From: Undaria pinnatifida
Lineage: Eukaryota; Sar; Phaeophyceae; Laminariales; Alariaceae
Reading direction: 5' to 3'
Length of the DNA: 64,000 nucleotides
NCBI GenBank assembly: GCA_012845835.1
Contig: JABAKD010000006.1
Location: 1,906,116-1,970,115 of the forward strand
The notes under the pieces are model-generated. The model had not been told where the DNA came from. It worked only from the letters and a program-made list of their open reading frames with translations, and ran no database searches. Made by a program: the position numbers and the translations under genes. The first letter of the stretch is position 1. Each line of letters starts with the position of its first letter. Positions 25,301-33,289 of the stretch are shown in pieces.

Positions 25301-25558
25301 GATTTTCAGCGAAACTGTTTTTTTGTGAGAAGAGTGTCACCTTCTTCATCACCGCAAGACACCTGAAATTTCTCCGACGACCTTGCATGGCGCTCTTGCC
25401 GCTTTTTTTTTTTTTTTTCGTTTTTTGTGTAAATCGAGCAGATACCGACGGCGATTCTGGGGTATTGCTTGTTCGAAAGTCCGATCAGCAGACAGATGGG
25501 GGAGTTCATGGTTGTGAGCATGCTGGGCGGCTTCTTGTACTCATACGCGAAGCTACAG
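822..25558 (+). CDS. GDP-mannose / nucleotide-sugar transporter, split gene, 3' end not found
   Basis: Coding exons: 822-917, 17758-17976, 20961-21109, 22527-22622, 23166-23305, 24509-24600 and 25442-25558. The phases agree at every junction (0,0,2,2,1,0,0), giving 303 residues without a stop. The order of conserved blocks matches the Vrg4/GONST family of Golgi antiporters that exchange cytosolic GDP-mannose for luminal GMP. I see VFKNLTN near 108, GYFWMVANC near 158, FYNN at 192-195 and ATSATTYAVVGSVN before residue 264. The protein is mostly hydrophobic, as expected for about ten membrane helices. Family members are usually 320-350 residues, so a short last exon is missing. Two oddities: intron 1 has a GC donor, and the GALNK-type motif reads GSVNV. 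The gene looks expressed rather than dead, because no frame is broken. Start at 822; another in-frame Met lies at 828. Confidence 0.85.
1906..2069. mobile_element. MITE, CTCTATAGTGCCGG ends
   Basis: Left end ctccctgtagtgccggta, right end ccggcgctctatagg, with internal aggcactatagcgg. Shares its core with 17482-17611. Confidence 0.65.
2750..2885 (-). repeat. AAGGCGGT-family element
   Basis: Inverted copy with several accgccttat units, cttatatcgggataccgcct and gggggacccc at the end. Other copies: 15446-15640 (+), 22783-22935 (-) and 23818-23972 (+). Confidence 0.62.
7005..7170. repeat. About 22-bp minisatellite
   Basis: Six to seven imperfect units of GTATGATACGTATTATGTATCC, each containing the palindrome-like tacgta core. 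Confidence 0.75.
7280..7345. repeat. (GTT)n microsatellite
   Basis: About 20 perfect GTT units, followed to 7400 by imperfect tttttgtcgttg units. Confidence 0.9.
7405..7760. repeat. Four diverged units with tccgtggtca and caggctcc
   Basis: Units at about 7410, 7450, 7575 and 7700 share rtccgtg(g/a)(t/c)ca, gacaggc and tagatgtgcccgtctgttgc. They look like degraded relatives of the CCGTGGTCAC family arranged in tandem. Confidence 0.5.
8538..8645 (-). repeat. CCGTGGTCAC-family short element
   Basis: Inverted copy of the motif (A)CTCGCATAATCAAGTCC, GTGGTCACAGGACAGGCTCC, CTCTGGAGYT, then a cccagg...aaaaacacaa tail. Other copies: 4069-4120, 11511-11616, 11999-12034, 12563-12646, 31037-31135, 56613-56655. 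Most abut a GTT/AAC microsatellite. Confidence 0.65.
9054..9175. mobile_element. MITE, TGTCGGTTGACGG family
   Basis: Starts atgtcggttgacggcactct and ends ggtaaccgacat. Preceded by a short ttatcaggttcggg tandem repeat (8996-9040). Confidence 0.68.
9690..11408. repeat. Large palindrome, two arms of about 0.8 kb
   Basis: The left arm (about 9690-10505) is the reverse complement of the right arm (about 10617-11408) with few mismatches, around a roughly 110-bp spacer. The inner ends carry AAC/GTT trinucleotide runs, then TCACATTAACTCTTGTCAAA and GTCCGTGGTCAC. A third copy of the arm lies at 62455-63285. The small open frames inside are not protein-like. Confidence 0.85.
11511..11616 (+). repeat. 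CCGTGGTCAC-family short element
   Basis: Well-preserved copy with the CTCGCATAATCAAGTCC head and the aataccccagg...caaaggtggta tail. It is nearly the reverse complement of 8538-8645, so the two face each other around the palindrome region. Confidence 0.65.
11840..11985 (+). repeat. Polypurine tract
   Basis: About 145 bases almost free of pyrimidines on the plus strand, built of GAAA/GGAAA units. Ends at a copy of the accacggacttgatta motif. Confidence 0.8.
12155..12345. repeat. Tandem duplication, about 87-bp unit
   Basis: Two full units (catggatgaatatgtaacag ... cattaaactgcccc) and a partial third. Internally made of gcactaaaagttaccgc steps. Confidence 0.75.
12563..12646 (+). repeat. CCGTGGTCAC-family short element
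   Basis: Follows a TTGTTC/TTGTTG microsatellite (12490-12562). Head CTCGCATAATCAGGTCC, then CTCTGGAGTGGAAGAATACC. Confidence 0.6.
13180..13245 (+). repeat. Short repeat shared with 34710-34775
   Basis: Both carry cgtggaagtgtggtgagct, aagctttatttttccccat and ccgccggagga followed by an A run. Confidence 0.6.
14321..14570 (+). repeat. Two 85-bp mini-elements in tandem
   Basis: Copies at 14321-14406 and 14483-14570 in the same orientation, about 75 bp apart. Other plus-orientation copies: 8050-8133, 21707-21796, 23524-23608, 40943-41023, 59641-59721. A diverged inverted one lies at 33643-33697. Confidence 0.72.
14580..14712. repeat. Interstitial telomere-like repeats
   Basis: Short runs of taaccctaaccc near 14598 and 14685-14712 within a duplicated gcttgtcacgggacgctctt segment. 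Further tracts: 18050-18078, 20356-20410 (as ttaggg) and 21119-21157 (variant ccctag). Confidence 0.7.
15446..15640 (+). repeat. AAGGCGGT-family element
   Basis: Starts gtcccccaataaggtggtct. Contains tataaggcggtatcccgat and tgcggcttccctctataagg. Confidence 0.65.
16380..16504. mobile_element. MITE, TGTCGGTTGACGG family
   Basis: Starts tgtcggttgacggcactctt; the far end has decayed into repeated gaccgtcaa. Closest relative is 9054-9175. Confidence 0.65.
16680..17200. repeat. GATC-rich degenerate minisatellite
   Basis: Units around agatcatgcagatcgtgta, ggctcttagatcc and ccaaggaaccgtgtg (16690-16860), then short gatctgtat steps. A similar tract lies at 2230-2440. Confidence 0.6.
17482..17611. 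mobile_element. MITE, CTCTATAGTGCCGG ends, complete
   Basis: Left end cctctatagtgccggta, right end accggcaccatagagg, with an internal caggcactatagcgggcaac block as in 1906-2069. Lies about 150 bp before transporter exon 2. Confidence 0.7.
17758..17976 (+). CDS. Transporter exon 2
   Basis: Exactly 73 codons, residues 33-105, phase 0 on both sides. Acceptor ctgcag, donor gtgagc. The blocks ANLTFLVVVMQ, DPFNLTTARRWLPVSL and FKALEVMNVPM match helices 2-3 of the GDP-mannose transporter family, where RKWFPISL and SVPV-type sequences are typical. The GC content is clearly higher than in the surrounding introns. Confidence 0.88.
18029..18139. repeat. Small foldback around telomere-like repeats
   Basis: Arms of about 21 bp (ttgtgtctttttcaaccatg and its near complement at 18118-18139) enclose a CCCTAA tract. 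Begins about 50 bp after transporter exon 2. Confidence 0.65.
18235..18400 (-). repeat. Dispersed repeat, three copies in the window
   Basis: Inverted relative of 52300-52460 and 57050-57240. Shared blocks are ctctctttcg...tctccaaa, gactcagatccggg, gggctcttctcccc and ttttgtcgcgagaa (as read in the plus copies). No frame is common to the three. Confidence 0.55.
19005..19349 (+). CDS. GC-rich open frame in transporter intron 2, unidentified
   Basis: Encodes an Ala/Val/Gln-rich start, with HIEVAEVRVDAAVAPVQAAL and VVLLQELLASQQAIAARLAN, amphipathic and coiled-coil-like. Its first about 220 bases are much more GC-rich than the flanks. An 18-bp motif at its 3' side (19227-19244) is repeated at 18741-18758. 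Possibly a gag-like fragment or captured exon. No family recognised. Confidence 0.25.
   Translation: MADANSGGPVGEGHGHIEVAEVRVDAAVAPVQAALQGNGVGPAPVLAAAGPAIVVLLQELLASQQAIAARLANVVNIPIVTRHCIIQKSEPTISTKTYTHTFFFFFTIFLIRIL
20700..20885. repeat. CCTGACCCGACC repeat element
   Basis: Ordered blocks ctgacccgacc, gcgagtttttgaaaac and tgacccgtataaa. The same order recurs at 31965-32215, so this is a dispersed element rather than a plain microsatellite. Confidence 0.6.
20961..21109 (+). CDS. Transporter exon 3
   Basis: 149 nt beginning in phase 0 after cacag and ending in phase 2 before gtgagc. Encodes VTVFKNLTNIV, then a helix and SMAVMVFGALVASYHDLNF. The FKNLT block is one of the most conserved in this family. 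The first codon follows VPM of exon 2, as in homologues. Confidence 0.88.
21707..21796 (+). repeat. 85-bp mini-element copy
   Basis: In transporter intron 3. Keeps cttggaattagtatggggg and ttctaaaggggttga. Confidence 0.7.
21975..22103. mobile_element. MITE, ATGTCGGTTGACGG ends, complete
   Basis: About 128 bp, with ATGTCGGTTGACGG at one end and CCGTCAACCCCGACAT at the other. The interior has further ccgtcaag/cttgacgg pairs, so the element can fold on itself. Relatives at 9054-9175 and 16380-16504 share caaccgtcaaggacc and ggccttgacgggacaaaact. Confidence 0.75.
22527..22622 (+). CDS. Transporter exon 4
   Basis: 96 nt, phase 2 to phase 2, acceptor cccgtag, donor gtgacc. Encodes SPWGYFWMVANCCATAGYVL and the start of KYATKTIKLPR. 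This is the family's GYxWMxxNC...Y(V)LxMK helix. The split Ser codon (AG from exon 3 plus C) fixes the acceptor. Confidence 0.87.
22783..22935 (-). repeat. AAGGCGGT-family element
   Basis: In transporter intron 4, 160 bp after exon 4. Contains tgaccgccttatcgaggcag and tatatcgggataccgcct. Confidence 0.62.
23166..23305 (+). CDS. Transporter exon 5 with FYNN motif
   Basis: 140 nt, phase 2 to phase 1, acceptor tttcag, donor gtgagc. Encodes FGMVFYNNLLTS, a hydrophobic helix and QLHTFTYTAINLFS. FYNN is one of two signature motifs lining the nucleotide-sugar site of Vrg4-type transporters, and it is intact at residues 192-195. Confidence 0.88.
23524..23608 (+). repeat. 85-bp mini-element copy
   Basis: In transporter intron 5. 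Keeps ggggacaaaactacttggaa and gtatagggaagg. Confidence 0.7.
23818..23972 (+). repeat. AAGGCGGT-family element
   Basis: In transporter intron 5. Shares gaatagtgcggcttccctct with 15446-15640. Confidence 0.65.
24247..24493. mobile_element. Foldback mini-element touching the exon 6 acceptor
   Basis: Left end agcttgcaaagatgagaatc, right end gggtcgatactcatctttgc; the two are inverted repeats. The same end sequence occurs singly at 387-445, 4168-4233, 16075-16137, 26030-26083, 47452-47515 and 55757-55815. The right end lies about 15 bp before exon 6. Confidence 0.68.
24509..24600 (+). CDS. Transporter exon 6 with altered GALNK motif
   Basis: 92 nt, phase 1 to phase 0, acceptor ggtcag, donor gtgagt. 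Encodes GVVGVSLNFASLWCVGATSA and then TTYAVVGSVNV. Relatives have G-[AS]-[LV]-N-K here; this copy reads GSVNV, so the lysine is replaced. The exon starts about 15 bp after the end of a foldback mini-element (24247-24493), very close to the acceptor. Confidence 0.87.
25442..25558 (+). CDS. Transporter exon 7
   Basis: 39 codons, phase 0 at both ends, acceptor gagcag, donor gtgatt. Encodes IPTAILGYCLFESPIS, then MVVSMLGGFLYSYAKLQ, the last membrane helix of the family. The acceptor is tandem (GAG then CAG, three bases apart), so a one-residue alternative exists. Reading on past the donor meets a poly-T tract and a stop, which looks like intron. A last exon of roughly 15-40 residues should follow, but I could not identify it. 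Confidence 0.85.
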
Positions 25559-26439
25559 GTGATTTTTTTTTTTTTTCGTTTGTGGGTTTTGTGTGCGATG
25601 GTGGCGATGGCTGCTGTATTTTTTTTTGTAAACCATGAAAATACACTCCAGCTGTGAGAATGAAGAGTATTTTGGTGTGTTTTTGTTATGCGGCTTGTTG
25701 TACTGTTGGTGGCACGCCAACATTAAGGTGGCATTACTCTCTTTGTGTGGTTCTGTTTTCACTGTCGCTTTTGGGTGCGTGCTATTAATAGTAGCACGCC
25801 ATCATTAATGTGGTGTTACTCTCTTTGTGTGGTTCTGTTTGCGCTGTCGCTTTGGGTGTGTGCTCTTCACGTCGAACCGTCGTGTCTAGCTATGCACACT
25901 CAGCACGGCAGAGGCGGTGCCGGGTTTTCACACTGGAGAGGTGCAAGCCATGTGGTCACAGATTACGAGACAAGAACCATACATCGCGACTAAGTACGGA
26001 TATATTGTATTAAACTATATTAAATACATGAGCTGTGAGTTCGATGAAGTTGAAGGGTCGATACTCACCTTTGCAATCTGCGTGAGTGATACACCGGTCG
26101 CTCGATGTGGCCATGCAATGCCGAACGTCGGGTTATGGGAATGATTTCATCTCTGTGTGATTGTTGTGTGCAATGCAGCATAGTGGAGTCCTCCGAAGGT
26201 GTGGGTGTCGTAGAAAGGTTGCGCCAATGAAAAATCTAGACATTGAACATACCGAAGCCACTGTCAATACCGTATTTATTTTGGAGAACATCGCTTCAGA
26301 AAAAGTCTTGACCGGAAAATGTCCTCACATAAATACCTTCCATAACTGCTGAAACATTTCCGCATAATTTCCATGTTATTTACCACATAAAAATCTGGAC
26401 CCAGTTATAAAGGGGTTGCAAATTCATGCCAGGGACGTC

Positions 26440-26995
26440 CCGACCCAACGCGACTTCACGTGACCTGATCCGACCTGACCTGACCTGACCTGACCTGTCC
26501 TGTCCTCTCCTGTCCTACCCTTGGCGGGATAAGTGGGATGCGAAACGGGCCGCGACATGTGTTCATGGAAAAAAAATCTTCGGTATCTCGCTGAGGATGC
26601 AAGAATTTTTGTGTTTGGCTGTGCCTCCTTGTTGTGGGGGAAAGGTTATGGGGAAATCTGCAACCGCTACAGTAGGTCGCTTATGTCTTTTAGGTTGCCA
26701 AAATCGCCTCGGAGTGTCTTAAGGCTGTATGCAACGCGACCCGGCCCGACCGACTCGACCCGACCCGATCCGACCTGACCCGACCCGACTCCTTGGCATT
26801 CGCTCGATGCGGTCCACCCCGACCTGACCTCACCTGACCTGACGTGACGTGACCTGCCTTGACCCTGACCTGACCTGACCTGAACCGACCTGGCCCCACC
26901 TGACCTGACCTTACCTGACCTGACGTGACGTGACCTGGCTTGTCCCTGACCTGACCTGACCTGACCTGGCCCGACCTGCCCTGTCCTAACCTTGG
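26440..26995. repeat. (CTGAC)n / (CCTGACCTGA)n satellite
   Basis: Two blocks of ctgacctgacctgac with gtgacgtgac variants, separated by about 200 bp of unique sequence. Long apparent open frames on the minus strand here are due to the repeat. Confidence 0.8.
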
Positions 26996-27139
26996 CAGGA
27001 AAAATGGGAATCAGAACAGGCCCGCCTGGCGGTCTTGAACATGCCCCAGCCGGCGAGTGTGGAAACCGAACTGCCAAGCGCAGAAAAGCCCTTGTTGGGA
27101 CCTCCCCTAGCGGATCAGAATCCGGATCACAACGCCTGA

Positions 27140-27720
27140 TCTCGCGCCTATATAGGGTAAGGGAAGGGAAGAGGGTTGGGTTGGCATGCCTTGGGGGAGA
27201 GCGACCGGGGCGGGGATTGGGGTGGGGTTTTGAGAGGGTGGGACGGGGGAGAGGATCCGGGGGGACTGGGTGAGTTTGCCTGGCTAGGGCAAACATAAAA
27301 GTAATCGAGCTATGGGGATGGATCTGATATCGACTGTAAAGTGGCAAGTGTGAGATCTGGAGGGGGAAACCCAAGGTCAAATGGGAGAAGGAGGGGGGGG
27401 GGAGGGGGCAGGGGGGCGGGGGCCACACCACTGTGGTGGGTGGTCGGGCGGAGGGAGAAAAATAACTGTCCGGAATAAGCGATCGTCACTTTTTTTGTTT
27501 TTGTTTTGTTTTTGTTTTGTTTTTGTGGTGGTTTGGCTCGAGTGCGAGTCGCAAAACGTACGTGAAGTTTTGGGAACTGGTTGAGGGGGGTAGTTGGGTC
27601 AGTTGGTTAGCTTGGGTGGGTTGTGGGTGGGTGGGTGGGCTGGGGTGTGGGGTGGCATCCGTGGGGGCATTGATGGGTGGGGGGGGGAGTGGGTGCCGAC
27701 TTTGAGTAGAGGCCGCGGCC
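27140..27720. repeat. G-rich, strand-skewed stretch
   Basis: Long runs of G on the plus strand (for example 27391-27420 and 27590-27690), with four or more GGG tracts close together, so G-quadruplex formation is plausible. No gene seen. Confidence 0.6.
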
Positions 27721-28954
27721 TGTGGTGCCGTCTCTCCTGGGAGGCAAGGAGGGCTGGCGTGCAGGGAGGATCTCTCGCGCGTAAGGGCGTGTTGTCGGCG
27801 CTTGGAAGAGGTTTTACAGGCTGAGTGAGGGGGTCGGTGCTCGGTGGGTGGAGTAGCGGGAGCGCAGGTTTGTTTTCAACTGTTGGCGTGGGTTGGGTAT
27901 GTGGGGGGTTGGGAGTTGTGCCACGCTGCTGTTTCTGATATCGTTTTTTTTCCCAGGCGAAGGGGTATACAAGGAGTTGGGAGTTTTGCTGGGCTTCTGT
28001 TGTTGTCGTCATTTTTTTTTTTACGCCCACTGGAAGCCGAGAAGACTGGCAAGTGTGGAGGAGCCGTGAACCGTAAGGCTCGTGTGGCACGTGTGGAGGT
28101 GCTGTAAACCAAAGGCCCTAAAGCAAAAATTCATAAATTTAAGCTCCAAGCCAAAAGCTTTAAGAGCAAAAGATGAAGCGCTGGAAAGCACGCTGTATGT
28201 AAAGCGAAAGCTGCCACGCTGTGGCGCTGGCAAAGTTTGCTTATCGTAAGCACTTGCTGTGCGTGGTGGTGGTGGTGGTCTGCAAGCATACGCCTCGGTC
28301 TATTATACTCTAACGGCTTGTTTTTTGTAAAAATGGTTTGAGGAAGCCGCATCAGCGCCTGCTACGAAGGGTAGAATTGTGGTCGAGGTATCAAATTCAG
28401 AGATGACTGATGGCCGATCCAGATGGCATGCTCAAGGTTTTCCAAACCGAAGCATATTGAAGGGTTTCCACACCGAGGCAAGTCCGGGGGTTTCCACACC
28501 ACAGCCATGGTAACGTTGTGTCGGAAAGGCCGATACATGTGTTTGCGCGGACGAGCGTCGCTCCTTGCGCCCTGTCGCGTTTCAATCCAGCTCTTTGATG
28601 AAATTCCTATGAAACGGTTCGGTTTGATTTGTATCCGCTAGGGTTTGAGTAAAGGGGGCTAGTTGGCAGGCGTTTGAGCTCTAGACATTTATTTTCGATG
28701 CAAAAATTAGTCACTTTTGTTTTTTCCCTTTTAGGATTTGGTAGTTGATGCCGTTTGGGGGGCGTTAGACTCTCGATGCCATCAACTGGCGGCCGGAGAG
28801 CTACAGGCGGCCGGCGTTGAGCTCTCGCCACTTATTTTCATCGAAGCACGCCACTTTTGTGTTTTATTTTCGGGGGTTTGGTTGGCGAGATGTGTCGGGT
28901 GGCGTTGGGCTCTAGACGCTGTTTCATGTAGCGACTGCTATCAAATAGCGGCCA

Positions 28955-29300
28955 GCTATCTACGGGCGGCTTCGGTAGTTCCAGGCTGCTGTAAAGCTGC
29001 AGGCGGCGGGATAGCTCTAGGTGACTGAATAGCTGCAGGCGCCTGGATAGCTATAGGCGGCCGACTAGCGACAGGCGCCTGAATAGATTGAAGCGGCTCG
29101 ATAGCGACAGGCGGCTCAACCCCTGCAGGCGACCGAATAGTTACAGGCGGCGTAATAGCTGCAGACGGCTTGATAGCGCAGGCGGCTAAATGGCGCAGAC
29201 GGTTGAAGCTACACACGCCTTGATAGCTACAAGCTGAAGGCCGGCCAGCTGCGAACGACTGAGTAGTTTCAGGCGGGCCGACGGCTGGGACGGCCGAGCT
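28955..29300. repeat. About 20-bp minisatellite
   Basis: Around 15 imperfect units of GATAGCTACAGGCGGCTGAA. Confidence 0.75.
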
Positions 29301-29449
29301 TTGGAGGATATGTGGAGCTGTTGTTTTTTTTATCTATCATGGGAGGGGGGGCAGCACCGCCAAAAGCGCCGACTGCTCCCCGTTTTTGTTGTTTTAGTCA
29401 TTGTTTGAAGTCGATGTTTGGTAGAGAGGGCTGGGTGTATATGTTTTAG

Positions 29450-29476
29450 CAGGGGGGGGGGGGGGGGGGGGGGGGC
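29450..29476 (+). repeat. Poly-G tract of about 26 bases
   Basis: Uninterrupted G run; a likely site of length error in assembly. Confidence 0.9.
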
Positions 29477-29499
29477 TTTTTTGGTCGTTGCTATTCCGC

Positions 29500-29945
29500 C
29501 TATTATCTAGGTGAGGGTCTTGCTTGCTGTCGGCTGGGTTCGTGGCTTAATTGGGATGCTGGTGCTTGCGTATTGCTATTCCGCGGTTAACACGAGTTAA
29601 AAGCTCGTGCTTAATGCGCTCGTGCTTAATGCTCTTCCGAGACTTTATTCCGTGGCTTCCATGGACAAGGGGGGGTCTCGCTTATTATTCTTCCGCGGCT
29701 TAAATGGGCTAAGGTGCCTTGCATACTGTCCTCCCGCGGCTTCATTGGGTTCAGGACTTCTGCTGTTTGCTGCTCCGTGGCTTTAAACCTGCTTGTTGGG
29801 ACTTCGCGGGTTAAGCACGCGGCTAAAATAAGTTTGAGGGCTTACTGCTATTGGCGGCTTAAATGGGTCCGAGGCTTATTGTTATTGTGCGGCTTAAATG
29901 GCCTGAGAGCTTGTTGCTATTCCACTGCTTAAATGGCCGGCGTCG
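29500..29945. repeat. About 40-bp minisatellite
   Basis: Diverged units of gcttattgctattccgcgg followed by cttaaatgggctcga, with about ten recognisable. Confidence 0.65.
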
Positions 29946-30368
29946 AAAGCAAATCGAAGGCCCTTGTCGAGAAAACGCTGTGATGTATTTTGTTGAAACT
30001 TGATTTGCACTCGACGAGAGTCGCAATTGTTGCTACCATAGTCACGTATTTTCTACGTAAGAGGTATGGATATGATATGATAACATGTGGCAGGAGCTGG
30101 TGTATGTAGCTTTCGTGCGGGTATAGTGTATGGCGAGGTGAATCGAAGTTTTGCCCAAACATTTGTTTCGTTGTTGCGAATGGCGAGGTTAATCGAATTT
30201 TTGCTCCCAAACGTTATCTTTCTTTTCTTTTCTGTTGCCACTCGCGAAGTGATTGGACTGATTCTACGATAGCACACCACCAAAACCAGTGATTATATTT
30301 AACGAACTTTTTTTCATTGCTGCTCGACACGAGAAAGGGTTTTATGAACAAGATGTCTTCGTGTGTAG

Positions 30369-30600
30369 GTCTTGGTTTGCAAAGGACTATCGAACGAAGA
30401 CGTGGGCGTAGCCAGGGGCGTTGTAGTTCAGGAGATACGGCCAGGAGCTAGTTTCAAAACCGGCGATTTCGTTCAAGAGTTGGGGGGTCTACCGCAGAAC
30501 GACTCATTGGCACAAGTCGTCACAGCCATGATGCCAAGAAGGCGTCACGGCTGCTTCGTCACGCTCAAAAGGCTATATGTGCTGCAGCCCGGCTTGACAA
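30369..30600 (+). CDS. Possible PDZ-like exon
   Basis: After a gtgtag acceptor-like site, an open frame reads NEDVGVARGVVVQEIRPGAS, FKTGDFVQELGG and CFVTLKR. The order GVxVxEIxPGxS, GDxVxExxG, VTLKR resembles a PDZ fold as in HtrA or scaffold proteins. No clear donor or partner exon was found, and the frame stops at 30635. Could be an isolated exon of an unseen gene or a remnant. Confidence 0.3.
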
Positions 30601-30769
30601 CACGGGGGTGGTTGTTGTCGTGGGTCGGAGTGTGATGCCCTGCTCGGAGGTTTATTCGACTAGGGGCTTTTTTGTTCGCTGCAAGAGGGTTGGTTGTGGT
30701 CGCCTTGGTGCCGAGGCCGACCCGTGTCAGATCTGATGGATCATTATTGGTCTCCGTGCCCTCGATAGG

Positions 30770-31400
30770 AAGCGTTCTCTTCTGGTGATCTTTTTGGTCC
30801 GCCACGTTATATCTATTTATGCTTTTGACATCAGTATTCGGCCGAAGAATCCTTTTGGTCTCTGTATTCGATCCAGTGACCATTCTGTTCTCCAGGTTCG
30901 ATCTACTGTAACAATCGTTTTGGTCTCCGTGTTCGATGCCATCATCATGGTCTCTTTGGTCTCCCTTGTTCGATGTCATGACCGTTTAGGTGTCCGAATT
31001 GGATGTAATGATCGCTTTGGTCTCTATGTTGCTGTTTTTGCATTTAACTCGCACTATCAAGTCCGTGGTCACAGGACAGGCTCAAGTCTCTCTGGAGTGG
31101 AAGAATACCTTGAGGAAAAAACACAACAAAACCAAAAGTATATTGCTTTCTAATGATTGTTTTGGTCTCGACGGCCAGACGATCTCTTTGCTCTCGCTGT
31201 TCCGCCGGATAATCATTTTGGTCTACGTGTTTGACCTAAGAACTGTTTTGGTCTCCGTAATCGATATGACGACGCACTCTGGTGTCCGTTTGAGCTAATG
31301 GTGACCCTTTTGGTCTCCGTCTTTCGATCTCTTCATACTTTTGGTCTACGTCTTCAATTCATTGATCGTTTTGGTCTCCGTGCTCTCGATCTTACGATCG
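30770..31400. repeat. GGTCTCCGT minisatellite
   Basis: More than ten units of gatcgttttggtctccgtgt plus tcgat, 28-55 bp apart, interrupted by the CCGTGGTCAC element at 31037-31135. Confidence 0.72.
31037..31135 (+). repeat. CCGTGGTCAC-family element inside a minisatellite
   Basis: Interrupts the GGTCTCCGT-type minisatellite (30770-31400). Head CTCGCACTATCAAGTCC, tail ending in an AAAACACAACAAAACC run. Confidence 0.6.
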
Positions 31401-33289
31401 CTTTGCGTTCGACGACCTCCGGACAATATTCTGTTCTACCAACCGCGTTTTGTTTTTGCCCCTGTCTACTTTCGATGGTGGTGTGGTATGCATTGTGTGT
31501 CACATACATCACCGTTTCTGTCTGCCCGACACCTCGGCATCTTGGTCTGGACCCGGCTTCGACTCGAGGATACATGTCCGGACCAGTATCGGAACTGGCC
31601 TCGGGATCGGTCTCGGAGCGATGCCGAAGTCCTTCTATTTCCTCTTTTTTTTTACCTCAGATGCAACCGCATGCACTTCTTTTGGGACGCACAACTTGGA
31701 ATTAGTGTGCGGCATTTCTTGCACGAAGAGAAGAAGGGTTACGCTTTGCTCGCGGGTACCAGGAGTAATAGTAATGGTACCATCGAGTCTCTCAGCTCTC
31801 AGACTGACCGGCCTGACGGCCTTTTTTTCCCCCCTTCCGATTTTGATAGTTTTGAGATCTGAGATCTTTAAAATGGTCTATTTCGTCGTTTTTAAAGATC
31901 GACACACCGTGTTTTTGTCGTCTGCTGTATCCAGGTCTTTTTATGGGTCGGACCTCTTCTCGCGGGTTGGATCGGGTCAGGATGACCCCACCCGACCCGT
32001 GAGATTTCTAAAGCTTCATGACCCGATCAAACCCGACCCAGCCCGTGAGATTTCTAAACCTTCATGACCCGATCCGACCCGACCCGACCCGTGAAATTCC
32101 AACCACACCTTTTAACCCTACCCGAATTAACCCTACCCGACTTGAAATACCCCGCGAGTTTCGAAAACTCCCTGATCCGACCCGCGAGATGGATCATGAT
32201 CTGTGAAACGCCCTGATAATATATGTATATATATTGTGTTGCCGCATGCTGCGACAAGGACAGCACTTTACTGGCCAAACTCTTTTCTTTTTACTGGCGG
32301 GCGTTCTCGACTAACGAAACTGCCCAGAAATCGATTGGAGTATCGTTTTGGTTTGGCTGATGATGTTGATCTTTAAACGTCTCGGCCGCGCATGCGATTG
32401 TCGCACTTCCCTGTGTTTTGCTAAAACAAATCCTGGCCTTGGGCGAGGCTTGGAGCTCCTCCTCGAGTGACCACACCCTCTCTTTCGGTAGGCGGGGTTA
32501 CCCCCATTGCCACTGCCGGATTTATGCCGCTATTTATAACACGGGCGGCCTGCACTTTGCTCAACAACTCAATAAGCGTAAAATTATTAGTCTAGTCTAG
32601 ACTACTAAGAAACCAATCGAAACCAATTGCCTTATTTTTTTTCTTCATCTCTTTTTATTCTCACGTTTGCTCTCCGCCTTCCCTTTTTCCCCCCGGCACT
32701 CCTCGACGGCGATGTCGACGGTTTGGTTGTGACGATAGCGTGATGTACCATGTGCACGTTTGCTGTGAGACTCAACCCCATGGTGACCTAGCGGCTAGGT
32801 AACAAAATTGTACTGCGTACCCTCCTGCTCGTATTTGGTATATTCTTATTGTGCTGTGGGATAAACGTGTTCACATTTTGGCATATCCTGCGCCGAGGGA
32901 ATGACTCTCGATTATTTGTGCCATGGCCGTTTTATGAATGAATGGCGCCCAGATCTAGTTTGCGCCACACATTATCGGATTGTCGCATAGTAAGCGCAGT
33001 GATTGTAATCCCCTGACATGGTGATTGGGGCGGCTCATCTCTCATGGTTGCCTGCTGCGTTGGATTAGCAGAATCAACGCGCCGGTAATGACCTCGGGTG
33101 GAGTCTCCAGCGGTTGCCGAGAGATGCACTACTTTTGTTTCAAAGACCAGTACGTTCTTTGGAATTGAATACTTTCCCCACAGCAACTCCCCTATACCTC
33201 TTCGTTGATATCTTACTATTCCACACACTTGCGGTTATAACGTACATTCGATGCAATATATATATATCACATTTATTTGTGGGGCCTCA

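Larger units (their letters stand above)
25559..30368. other. Region after transporter exon 7, no exon confirmed
   Basis: The missing last transporter exon should lie here or beyond. I found no convincing one. Contents: a duplicated gttactctctttgtgtggtt segment (25730-25840), one foldback-element end (26030-26083), the CTGAC satellite, G-rich sequence and two minisatellites. Confidence 0.4.

Noticed and set aside
26667..27431. A 254-residue minus-strand open frame
   Set aside because: It runs through the CTGAC satellite and G-rich tract. The Gly/Gln/Val/Arg/Ser periodicity comes from the repeat.
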